45,086 bases of DNA. Source: Gammaproteobacteria bacterium. Lineage in GTDB: Bacteria > Pseudomonadota > Gammaproteobacteria > GCF-002020875. Under the pieces are notes generated by a model that saw only the letters and a list, made by a program, of their open reading frames with translations, made no database searches and was not told the DNA's origin. Positions 1 to 8,049 of the stretch are shown one piece after another. How positions within the stretch are numbered: position 1 is the stretch's first letter; every line of letters begins with the position of its first letter. Position numbers and translations under genes: made by a program. The stretch spans positions 1 through 45,086 of the forward strand of contig JABGQL010000100.1 in assembly GCA_018648825.1 (NCBI GenBank), read 5' to 3'.

Positions 1-2
1 GT

Positions 3-539
3 ATTAGAGAGGCAGTTAATGGGATAGAGGGGGTTGAGCAGTATCTACAGTGGCACCCACATTTGATCTGGATGGATATTCAAATGCCCGAGCTAGATGG
101 TATTGCTGCGATGAAGCAGATCAGAAAGCTACCCGGTGGTAAGGAGTGTAAGATTGTGGCATTCACTGCGGGGGTGTTTGTTGAAGATCATGATCAATTG
201 ATGGCCTCTGGTTTTGATGCTATCTTGATGAAACCTTACCAAGAAAATGCCCCTTTTGAGTTGTTGGAACAGCTGCTCGGCCTGACCTTTAGGAAAGATG
301 ATGTCGTTGAGGCGGTTAATTACGAGCAGTTGCATGATGAAGTTTTAAGGTTAAAACCTGAATGGAAGCAGGAGTTTTTACATATGCACAAAGTTGGAAA
401 CTATAAAGGGATGAAGCAGTTAATTTCCGAGTTAGAGGCAGAATTTCCTACAGTAAAGTATCGACTCACGGAGCTATTGGATGCGTATGATCTAAAGCAG
501 TTGCTGGAGGTGATCAATGACAAAGAGTGCGGAGAGTAG
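3..539 (+). CDS. C-terminal part of a hybrid sensor kinase or response regulator (5' end outside window)
   Basis: The reading frame is open from base 3, so the gene starts upstream of the window; the TTG at 63 in the ORF track is not a real start. What is visible is the second half of a receiver domain: the phospho-acceptor Asp lies in WMDIQMPELDG and the conserved Lys-Pro in LMKPY. It is followed by about 75 residues of helical tail (ending LLEVINDKECGE) of the kind often seen after the last receiver of hybrid kinases. The stop lies 18 nt before the probable start of the next kinase gene, so the two are likely co-transcribed. It could equally be the end of a stand-alone regulator; the kinase part, if any, is not in the window. 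Confidence 0.75.
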   Translation: MREAVNGIEGVEQYLQWHPHLIWMDIQMPELDGIAAMKQIRKLPGGKECKIVAFTAGVFVEDHDQLMASGFDAILMKPYQENAPFELLEQLLGLTFRKDDVVEAVNYEQLHDEVLRLKPEWKQEFLHMHKVGNYKGMKQLISELEAEFPTVKYRLTELLDAYDLKQLLEVINDKECGE

Positions 540-556
540 CAGTGGAGAGTAGCGAT

Positions 557-2140
557 ATGGAGTCTTCAGCGACTATACTTTTGGTGGATGACCATCCAGG
601 CAACCTGAAATATCTGACAGAAATTTTGGAGCAGAAGGGGTACTCGATTCGGGTTGCGATCGACGGGGAGGATGCACTGGAGTCCTTGCGTACCTCTCCA
701 GTAGATCTGGTCTTACTGGATATCCTGTTGCCGGGGATAGATGGGTTTGAAGTCTGTAAAGAGATTAAGGCTGACCCTCAAATCCACAACATTCCGGTGC
801 TGTTTATTAGTGCGCTCGACCACCCCAAGGATAAGGTTAAAGGCTTCGAAGTTGGCGGCGTTGACTATGTGAGCAAGCCGTTTGAAGAGAGAGAGGTGAT
901 GGCGCGGATTCAGACCCATATTAAGCTCTACCGTGCTCAGCAGGTGCTTGCTGAGGCAAAGGATATTGCTGAAGCGGCTACAGCATCGGCGTTGCAGGCC
1001 AATAGAGCGAAAGATGAATTTCTCGCCTCTATGAGTCATGAACTGCGTACACCATTGACCTCAGTGATCGGCAATGCTGAACTGATGATCGATAGTGGCA
1101 GTTGTGGTGCCTGTGCAATGAGTGATGCTTCTGAAATTCTAAACGCTATCCATGTGGCTGGTAAAACTCAGCTGGCCTTAGTGAATGATATTTTGGATCT
1201 TTCTAAAATTGAAGCGGGGAAATTTCATATCGATGATGCGCCTTTCAATTTAGCGGTATTGTTGAAAGAGGTGGAGCAGATATTTTCAATACGGTCCCGT
1301 GATAGTGGTTTGAGCTTTCAGGTTGAAAATAATGCAGGCCTAAAACAGCAGGTTTGGGGAGACTCCAAGCGTGTGGGGCAAGTCTTAATTAATCTCTTGG
1401 GTAATTCCGTGAAGTTTACTGAAGAGGGGGGTGTGAAGCTGAGTGTATGGCATGATGAGGCGTATCTCCGATTCTCTGTTGTGGATACCGGCATTGGGAT
1501 GTCTCAAGAGGTTTTAGGCCGTCTTTTCAAACCTTTTGAACAGGCAGACCGTAGTATTACCCGTCGTTTTGGAGGAACGGGGTTAGGCTTGCATATCTCT
1601 TGGTCTCTGGCTGAAATGATGAATGGAACCATCGAGGTTTCCAGTCAAGAGGGGGTGGGTTCCACCTTTGAGCTGAAAATCCCATATCGCCCTAGTGAGA
1701 TTTCGGTAAATCAAGATGCAGAGTCTGTGACTGATCCTGCGCTAATCAATCAAAAGTTGACGGGTCATGTGCTGGTTGCTGAAGACATCTATGAGCTGCA
1801 GTTGTTAGAGTGCCGTATCTTGGAGGCGATGGGTCTTACAGTAACGACTGCCAATAATGGAAAAGAGGCGGTAGAGCTTGCAACCGATCACAACTTTGAG
1901 TTGATCTTGATGGATATGCAGATGCCGGTAATGGGTGGCCTGGAGGCCACTAAAGCGTTACGTGAGGCGGGCAATCAGACGCCCATTATTGCGCTGACCG
2001 CTAATGTTATGCAGGAACATCGTAATCAGTTCCATGAAGTGGGGTGTGATGGTTTTCTTGGTAAACCGATTGATAAGCAAGAGCTACGAAGCGTGCTGGG
2101 TCGATATCTGGTGCAGCAACAGGAGCAAGTGGAGTATTGA
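557..2140 (+). CDS. Hybrid histidine kinase, REC-HisKA-HATPase-REC, no obvious sensor domain
   Basis: A cytoplasmic signalling protein of 527 residues. An N-terminal receiver (about 6-120, Asp in LVLLDILLPG, Lys in VSKPFE) leads through a short helical linker to a HisKA domain with a canonical H-box (ASMSHELRTPL, His near 161). An HATPase domain follows, with N-box INLLGNSVKF, G1 DTGIGM and G2 GGTGLGL. A second receiver (about 400-520) carries LILMDMQMPV and GKPIDK. No membrane segment or PAS domain is seen, so input probably arrives by phosphorylation of the first receiver. The track begins at GTG 527, but ATG 557 has a GGAG nine bases upstream and starts directly before the receiver, so I prefer it. 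It follows the partial receiver gene closely. Its kinase and C-terminal receiver resemble the corresponding part of the large degenerate protein at 38150-41257. Confidence 0.88.
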   Translation: MESSATILLVDDHPGNLKYLTEILEQKGYSIRVAIDGEDALESLRTSPVDLVLLDILLPGIDGFEVCKEIKADPQIHNIPVLFISALDHPKDKVKGFEVGGVDYVSKPFEEREVMARIQTHIKLYRAQQVLAEAKDIAEAATASALQANRAKDEFLASMSHELRTPLTSVIGNAELMIDSGSCGACAMSDASEILNAIHVAGKTQLALVNDILDLSKIEAGKFHIDDAPFNLAVLLKEVEQIFSIRSRDSGLSFQVENNAGLKQQVWGDSKRVGQVLINLLGNSVKFTEEGGVKLSVWHDEAYLRFSVVDTGIGMSQEVLGRLFKPFEQADRSITRRFGGTGLGLHISWSLAEMMNGTIEVSSQEGVGSTFELKIPYRPSEISVNQDAESVTDPALINQKLTGHVLVAEDIYELQLLECRILEAMGLTVTTANNGKEAVELATDHNFELILMDMQMPVMGGLEATKALREAGNQTPIIALTANVMQEHRNQFHEVGCDGFLGKPIDKQELRSVLGRYLVQQQEQVEY

Positions 2141-2676
2141 GCCGCCTGATCCTTTTTCCAAAAGATCCGTTACTACAGTTGCCGTTAGAGCCACTGCTTG
2201 AGCTGCTGCTGCAGCAACAGGTGGTTGAGTCTCTGTTGGACGGCCATTATGGAGAGAGGAGTTATCTGCTGGGGGAGCGGTTTTTTGATGCCTTTCTCTT
2301 TCTCGGTTGCTCCCCCTCGATTGAGTTGGCTCCCACAGCAGCGGATACCCCCTTCTGTTACCTAGAGCTGGAGTCCGAGGTGCAATGCCGGTTGATCAGT
2401 GGCAGTAACCTGAAGGCCGCCTGCAAAGGGTGTAAGCAGCGTTATGGAGAGCTGCCTCAGCTGGAAGCGCAGCAGCCTCCCGATGTTAGCTGTTGCCACT
2501 GTGGTGCAGTTTATTCTGCTGAGCAGATCGCCTGGAGAAAAACGGCAGCACTTGCCAAAACCCGGTTCTCACTGTGGAATATTTTTGAGGGGGAGGCGGT
2601 CCCTTCGGATCAGCTTCTGGGGATGTTGCAGAAACAGAGTGGAGTGGAGTGGTCTTACGCCTATATCAACTCGTGA
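2137..2676 (+). CDS. Hypothetical protein with zinc-ribbon-like Cys pairs
   Basis: A 179-residue protein I do not recognise. The first 35 residues are leucine- and glutamine-rich. Two CxxC pairs (CKGC near 96-99 and CCHC near 119-122), separated by about 20 residues, look like a zinc-ribbon or rubredoxin-like metal site. No signal peptide or membrane segment is seen. It starts at a TTG overlapping the stop of the upstream hybrid kinase by 4 nt, with AGGAG 11 nt before it, so translation is probably coupled to the kinase. It converges with ubiC. The function is unknown; a metal-binding accessory role is only a guess from the Cys spacing. Confidence 0.7.
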   Translation: MSRLILFPKDPLLQLPLEPLLELLLQQQVVESLLDGHYGERSYLLGERFFDAFLFLGCSPSIELAPTAADTPFCYLELESEVQCRLISGSNLKAACKGCKQRYGELPQLEAQQPPDVSCCHCGAVYSAEQIAWRKTAALAKTRFSLWNIFEGEAVPSDQLLGMLQKQSGVEWSYAYINS

Positions 2677-2715
2677 TTAGAAGCGCTCTAGCTGTTTTAC
2701 CCTTTCGACGGGGTA

Positions 2716-3267
2716 TTATTGGTTGAACTCAGGCAGAAACAGCTCGTGCACCAGCAGTGGATTGCCATCAATACGGTAGAGGATGCGCCGCCCCCAGAGT
2801 ACTTTTGGAGGTTGCTTGAGGTGTGCGGTGGCTTGTTGGTAGAGCGTATGTTGCGGTTGAAAGCGGGCGTACTCTACATGGCTGCGTTCCATCACCCGTG
2901 AACGGTGGAGTACCGCACCCAATGACCGGCTCCCCAGTTGAGTAAGACGGCGTAGAGAACGCCTCAGTGCACTGTAAGGGATTACGGTGTGGGCAAAGAC
3001 CCAAGGGTGCTGGTTGCAGTGTAGTCGCACAGTACGAATATTCCCGAGTTGTCCTGCTTGTAGTCGGAGTCGTGTGCGCTCAGTGTGGCGGAGTGGGGCG
3101 AACTGCTGGCTCAAAACCTCAACCGAGAAAGCTCCATCACAGTGTTGAATGATCTTCTTGGTCAGTGATCCAGAGCTGGTCAGTAGCTGGCGTTGAGCGT
3201 GACCGGGATGGAGCAGTGAGAGCTGCTGTCTGGACACCCATCGTGGTTCAGAGGGGGGGAAGTTCAT
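2716..3267 (-). CDS. ubiC: Chorismate pyruvate-lyase
   Basis: UbiC removes pyruvate from chorismate to give 4-hydroxybenzoate, the first committed step of ubiquinone synthesis in the cytoplasm. The C-terminal half carries the family pattern WGRR...GNPLLVHELFLP, and the middle carries WVFAHTVIP (compare WLAGRTVVP in the E. coli enzyme). From the ATG at 3267 the protein is 183 residues. With this start the conserved S-x-TK position falls at the same residue number as in the 165-residue E. coli protein, so I prefer it to the longer ORF from 3309. There is no strong ribosome site for either start. No ubiA is adjacent, unlike the E. coli ubiCA pair. The gene is divergent from the PhoH-type gene and convergent with the zinc-ribbon orphan. 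Confidence 0.88.
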   Translation of the reverse strand: MNFPPSEPRWVSRQQLSLLHPGHAQRQLLTSSGSLTKKIIQHCDGAFSVEVLSQQFAPLRHTERTRLRLQAGQLGNIRTVRLHCNQHPWVFAHTVIPYSALRRSLRRLTQLGSRSLGAVLHRSRVMERSHVEYARFQPQHTLYQQATAHLKQPPKVLWGRRILYRIDGNPLLVHELFLPEFNQ

Positions 3268-3409
3268 GGCGCAGAAGTATATACCAGCACTTTTCCGTGT
3301 GCCTGTCATAATCGCGCCAAGGTCATAGCGTAGAGCGGGTGAAAGTGGTACAGATCGTGCTCTGATCGCGGTATGATCAAGCTAAACCTGAATTGTAAGG
3401 AGAGAAGAG

Positions 3410-4819
3410 ATGGTCAATCAACTGGATGGTGCAAAACGTCTGTTTGTTCTTGATACCAATATTTTGATGCATGACCCAACGGCACTGTTCCGCTTTCAGG
3501 AGCATGATGTCTATCTGCCGATGGTGGTGTTGGAGGAGCTGGACCGAGGCAAAAAGGGGGGCTCTGAGATTGCCCGTAATGTGCGCCAGACCTCCCGCTT
3601 TATTGATGAGCTGGTTGAGCAGTGTGCGCTGGATGAGATTGACCAGGGGATTGAGCTGGTTCCACCGGGGGTTCTCAACCATGCAGCGGAGTCATCCTCC
3701 GGCAGACTCTTTTTTCAGACCTCGATTGATAAGGTAAAGCTACCCGAATCTCTGCCGGGGAATACCGCTGATAACAGCATTCTGGCCACGGTGCTGGCGC
3801 TGCAAGAGAAAGTGGATGATGTGCGTCTGGTGACGCGTGATATCAATCTACGAATCAAGGCCTCTATTCTCGGTATTCACAGTGAAGATTACCGCAATGA
3901 TAAGGTGCTGGATGATGTTGATCTATTGCAGACGGGCTATCATGAGGTCACCTCAGATTTTTGGGAGGATGTCGGTAAAGATCTCAAGAGTTGGCAAGAT
4001 GAGGGGCATACGCTCTATCAGGTAGAGGGCGAAACGGTAAATGAGTGGATGCCAGGGGAGTTTCTGGCGGATCAGAATAACCCACACAATGATTACATCA
4101 TTCGTAAAATTGAGGGGCAGCAGGCGGTGCTGGAGCGGGTGCGGAACTACAGCTCTGAGCAGCACTCGGTATGGGGGATTGAGGCGCGTAACCGAGAACA
4201 GAACTATGCGATGAATCTGCTGATGGACCCGCAGTTTGATTTTGTCACCCTGTTGGGGCCAGCAGGTACCGGAAAAACCCTGCTGGCACTGGCAGCAGGG
4301 CTGGAGCAGACGCTAGAGAAGAATCTCTATAATGAGATCATCATGACCCGTATCACCATCCCGTTGGGTGAAGATATCGGTTTTCTCCCCGGTACGGAGG
4401 AGGAGAAGATGGCACCGTGGATGGGCGCACTGATGGATAATCTTGAGGTGCTGACGATGCATGATAAGAGCAGCTCGTTTGAGCGTGAGGCGACGCAGGA
4501 GCTGATCAACCACCGTATTAAGATCCGCTCTATGAACTTTATGCGTGGGCGTACCTTTGTCGGACGTTACCTGATTATTGATGAGGCACAGAACCTCAGC
4601 TCCAAACAGATCAAGGCGCTGGTGACCCGTGCAGGGCCGGGGACCAAGATTGTCTGTATCGGTAATTTGGCACAGATTGATACCCTCTACCTGACAGAGA
4701 CCAGTTCAGGACTCACCTACGCGGTAGATCGTTTCAAGAGCTGGGCACACAGTGGTCATGTGACCCTGCAGTTGGGTGAGCGTTCGCGCCTGTCAGATTA
4801 TGCGATCAGTATTTTGTGA
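3410..4819 (+). CDS. PIN domain-PhoH family ATPase (PhoH2/YlaK type)
   Basis: A 469-residue fusion of an N-terminal PIN-type RNase domain and a C-terminal PhoH ATPase, the arrangement called PhoH2. PIN acidic residues are visible in FVLDTNILMHD, VVLEELDRGK, TADNSILA and LVTRDINLR. The ATPase has Walker A GPAGTGKT (near 283-290), Walker B YLIIDEAQNLS and a later sensor-like CIGNLAQID. Family members studied elsewhere are RNA helicase/RNases; substrate and role here are not visible. The ATG at 3410 has a strong AAGGAGAG site. The gene stands alone, divergent from ubiC and convergent with the kinase at 4849. Confidence 0.92.
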   Translation: MVNQLDGAKRLFVLDTNILMHDPTALFRFQEHDVYLPMVVLEELDRGKKGGSEIARNVRQTSRFIDELVEQCALDEIDQGIELVPPGVLNHAAESSSGRLFFQTSIDKVKLPESLPGNTADNSILATVLALQEKVDDVRLVTRDINLRIKASILGIHSEDYRNDKVLDDVDLLQTGYHEVTSDFWEDVGKDLKSWQDEGHTLYQVEGETVNEWMPGEFLADQNNPHNDYIIRKIEGQQAVLERVRNYSSEQHSVWGIEARNREQNYAMNLLMDPQFDFVTLLGPAGTGKTLLALAAGLEQTLEKNLYNEIIMTRITIPLGEDIGFLPGTEEEKMAPWMGALMDNLEVLTMHDKSSSFEREATQELINHRIKIRSMNFMRGRTFVGRYLIIDEAQNLSSKQIKALVTRAGPGTKIVCIGNLAQIDTLYLTETSSGLTYAVDRFKSWAHSGHVTLQLGERSRLSDYAISIL

Positions 4820-4848
4820 TCTGTTACTGAACGCTGAAGGGGGGGCTA

Positions 4849-6954
4849 TTAAACTGGGAAACAAGCACTGAAACAGCTGCCGAGGTTTTCCCCTTCACTG
4901 CGGGCCTCAATGGTCCCTTTATGGCTCTGTATAAAGGTGCCGACAGAATGCAATCCATAGCCGGTTTTGCCATTATGGGTCGAGAAACCGAGTTTAAAAA
5001 TGTTCTGTTCCTGCCCTGCGGGGATGCCGCATCCATTGTCAATAAAGTCTAGGCACCAGCGGTTACTGTCAAGCAGGTGCACATGGATGGTGATTTTTCC
5101 CGTTGACTCCATCGTTGAGTGATCACTGCGTGCGATGATGGCATCAATACTGTTCTGTAGCATATGGATCAACATCTGCATCAGCTGGTTACGGGGCAGG
5201 TGAATGGGGGGCAGGTTGTCGGGGAGTTCGACTGTAGCCTCAATATGCTGCTGTTTGAACAGTGACTGTTTTGTTGAGAGGACATCCTCAATCAGTACGT
5301 CGAGATCAAAGGAGGGTTCGACCCGCTCGGACTGTGCATCCTGCTCATGTAGCTTGATCAGTGCTCCAATTTTCTGTGTTTTTACACTGGCCTGTTCAAT
5401 ACGTTGCTCTATGGTGAGATGGCTCTTCTGAATCAGCTCATTGGACTTTGTGAAGATAAAGCGGCTCTTCTCTAGTAACTCAATGAGGCTCTCTTTTGAG
5501 GGCTGAGGCTTCTCCAGCTCGCTCTCTATCTGTCTGCAAAATAGCTCAAATGTCTCTGCAGTTTTCTGGTTGATGCGGTTTGATTTACGACTTTTCTGCA
5601 GGTCTCCCGTGATCCCAGTAATGATATTCCCAATGTTGTGCATCACTGTGATGCCCATTTCAGCCAGACCAGACTGGAAGGCGAGGAATTGACGCTGCTC
5701 CTCAGCATGTTTGCGTTCGGTGAGGTCGTGGATGACAAAGGTATACCCGTTGATGCTGCCCTCACTGTCATAGAGCGGAGAGCGGGAGATATCGATGGGG
5801 TGTGTTTTTCCAGAGGCCGTCCGTAGTTGAGTCTCTCCCCCAGTATAATTTTCCTGCAGAATGGGGGCCTCAATGTACGCTTCCAGTGAGTTTGTTTGAA
5901 GCTGAGTACTGGAGTAACCCGTAAGTCGTTCTGCAGCGAAGTTACAGGAGTTTAATTTTCCATCTAAACCGAGTACCAGTAGTGCCTCTGACATGGATGC
6001 AGTGATACTTTCAGCGTAAGCTTTGGCCCCTGCCAGCTCTGCTGTGCGCTCCATGACTCGACTCTCTAGTTGTAGATTGCTCTGTTTTAATTTGCTTTGT
6101 GTATGCTTGAGGTTGACCACAGCAAACAGTAGTGCGGTAAACAGTGCCAAGGTAAATATCCCCAGTAGCTGGGTAGCCGATTGAATACGTATCTGTTGCT
6201 TTTTATAACCGGCCAAGTAGGTGTCGCGTAGGTAGTCAATGGTTCTTGCCGAGGAGGGAGATGAGGCATTGTCCATATGGGTTGTCATTGCTGGAAGGTT
6301 GCTGATAATCAGCTCCATATGGCGCAATAGGGCCTGTAGCATCTTCTCTACTGCTGGGTTCTCCTCAAAATTGTGTTCGATCTGCTTCCTGTAGCGGTCG
6401 ACCTTCTTTAGAAAATAGGCCTCTCGTTCGCCCCGCTGGTTGGCAATGTAGGTGAGCACCTCTTCGGCCATATAGTGTACTTCGTCAATTAAGCGATGGC
6501 TGAAGGCCTTTGACAGCGCTTCGATATCGACATGAAGCTGTGGCAAGTAGCGAACACTGTTGCTGTAGAGTGCCTTGGCGGTTTTAAATTGGGAGATGTG
6601 ATCATTTTTCTCTTGGTATAACGCCTGCAGCTGGGCCACTAGATTTTGAATCCCCCGTTGATAGCGTGGCTCCATATAGGAGGGGGGGGTGTTTAGCAGG
6701 GAGAGCTGCAGTTGTGCAGAGCGCTCAATATCCAACAGCTGATCAAAGTCACTGTTGATGTCAAAACGGGCGCGAAATAGCGCCATGTTATAGGAGAGGT
6801 CATTGTGCTTCAGTTGTTGAAGGTGGTTCAGATAGGTGATGTGTCGCTTTGACTCTACCCCTTGAATGGCGTAGATAAGGCCAAAAAAGAGCAGTAACAG
6901 CGCTCCAAGAAGCGGATAACTGTAGCGCCTGAGGAGTTCCAGTAGTGGACTCAT
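4849..6954 (-). CDS. Membrane PAS histidine kinase with atypical HNIGN phospho-acceptor box
   Basis: A 701-residue kinase. A TM segment near 13-31 and another near 259-278 enclose about 225 residues of mostly helical periplasmic sequence. A coiled-coil stretch, a PAS domain (about 310-415, ending YTFVIHDLTERK), a dimerisation region and an HATPase domain follow (NSIDAI, DFIDNGCGI, TGYGLHSV). The expected H-box is replaced by VMHNIGN with His near 439, as in a group of kinases carrying H-N-x-G-N. No receiver is attached. Its ATG overlaps the stop of the diheme peroxidase as ATGA, so the two are translationally coupled. The kinase may sense something linked to the peroxidase in the periplasm, which is inference. 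The REC-kinase at 33756 has the related box LHNFGN. Confidence 0.87.
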   Translation of the reverse strand: MSPLLELLRRYSYPLLGALLLLFFGLIYAIQGVESKRHITYLNHLQQLKHNDLSYNMALFRARFDINSDFDQLLDIERSAQLQLSLLNTPPSYMEPRYQRGIQNLVAQLQALYQEKNDHISQFKTAKALYSNSVRYLPQLHVDIEALSKAFSHRLIDEVHYMAEEVLTYIANQRGEREAYFLKKVDRYRKQIEHNFEENPAVEKMLQALLRHMELIISNLPAMTTHMDNASSPSSARTIDYLRDTYLAGYKKQQIRIQSATQLLGIFTLALFTALLFAVVNLKHTQSKLKQSNLQLESRVMERTAELAGAKAYAESITASMSEALLVLGLDGKLNSCNFAAERLTGYSSTQLQTNSLEAYIEAPILQENYTGGETQLRTASGKTHPIDISRSPLYDSEGSINGYTFVIHDLTERKHAEEQRQFLAFQSGLAEMGITVMHNIGNIITGITGDLQKSRKSNRINQKTAETFELFCRQIESELEKPQPSKESLIELLEKSRFIFTKSNELIQKSHLTIEQRIEQASVKTQKIGALIKLHEQDAQSERVEPSFDLDVLIEDVLSTKQSLFKQQHIEATVELPDNLPPIHLPRNQLMQMLIHMLQNSIDAIIARSDHSTMESTGKITIHVHLLDSNRWCLDFIDNGCGIPAGQEQNIFKLGFSTHNGKTGYGLHSVGTFIQSHKGTIEARSEGENLGSCFSACFPV

Positions 6955-7996
6955 GAGGCGCTTCCTGAATAGATACCGGTTAATGACTCTAGGAACTGGA
7001 TCAGTTTTTCGATCTGCTGTTTAGATAGCTCCTGCCCCAGTTGTAGGCGACCCATATCGCTGACGGCATCCTCTAGCGTGGTACGTGAACCGTTATGGAA
7101 GTAGGGGGCTGTGCGTGTGATATTGCGCAGTGAGGGGACCTTGAATATCAGGCGATCCTGTTTATTGCCGGTGATCTCAAAGCGCCCTTGGTCCTGCTCC
7201 TGTAGCTGACTGAGTTGAGTCTCTGTTGCATAGACTCCGATGCGCTGGAACAGTGTGCCACCGACATTGCGGCCTTGGTGACAGCTGATACAGCCCAATG
7301 ACTTGAAGAGTTTGTAGCCCTCTTTTTGGACCTTGGAGAGGGCATCTTGATCCCCTTGAAGATAGAGGTCAAAGGGGCTATCTGGGGTGATTAAGGTACG
7401 CTCAAACAGGGCGATAGCATCTTGAATGTTGGTTGCCGTGATCCCTTGAGGATAGATAGAGAATAGTGTGACCATGTCGCTGTCAGAACGGAGGCGTTCA
7501 ATGATTGTTTTCCACTCCCCCCCATCTCTTGTGGGTTGAGGATAGGGTGCGCAGCCTGTTCAAACAGATCCTTTGTACGCCCATCCCAGAACTGCATGGC
7601 ATTAAATGTTGCGTTGAATATGGTGGGGCTGTTGCGGCGCAGTGGTGTCTGGGTGATACCTAGAGAGGTGCCTCGGGGGTCATGCCCCCCAATGGCGAGG
7701 TTATGGCAGGTTGAGCAGGAGATCTCCCCACTACCAGAGAGGCGTGGATCGTTGAACAGTTTACGCCCCAGATCAACCCGTTGTTGCAGTGCAGGGGAGA
7801 GTTTTTTGAGGTGGGGAATGGGGTGAATAGGCTCGTCGATGCTCTGCAACGGCTGATAGAACTCCTGGTCACTGAAGAGCAGGCGTTGAGTCTCACTCTC
7901 TTGATCGGGCGTTAGGTTATCCCAGTACTGGACGGTCGTTCCAACCAGAGTCAGTAGTAACAGTGTTGATAGTAGTAACAGTGTCTTTTTTAACAT
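6951..7996 (-). pseudogene. Diheme cytochrome c peroxidase (CcpA/MauG family), frameshifted at a 7-G run
   Basis: Two overlapping ORFs (7391-7996 and 6951-7475) together encode one diheme peroxidase of about 348 residues, the usual length for the family, which reduces peroxide in the periplasm using cytochrome c electrons. The first part has an N-terminal hydrophobic anchor or signal (MLKKTLLLLSTLLLLTLVG) and heme site CSTCH; the second has CISCH and the late family segment VPSLRNITRTAPYFHNG. The frame breaks at seven G (C on the plus strand, 7517-7523). With eight G the protein reads NPQEMGGEWKTIIERL, which fits the family. The break may be a sequencing error, a true mutation, slippage or -1 frameshifting. 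The gene follows recG by 53 nt and overlaps the kinase start by ATGA. Confidence 0.85.
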
Positions 7997-8049
7997 GGTT
8001 TACGGGGATGTAAGGTTCATATTCAGTTGATTCTATCTCATAAACTATA

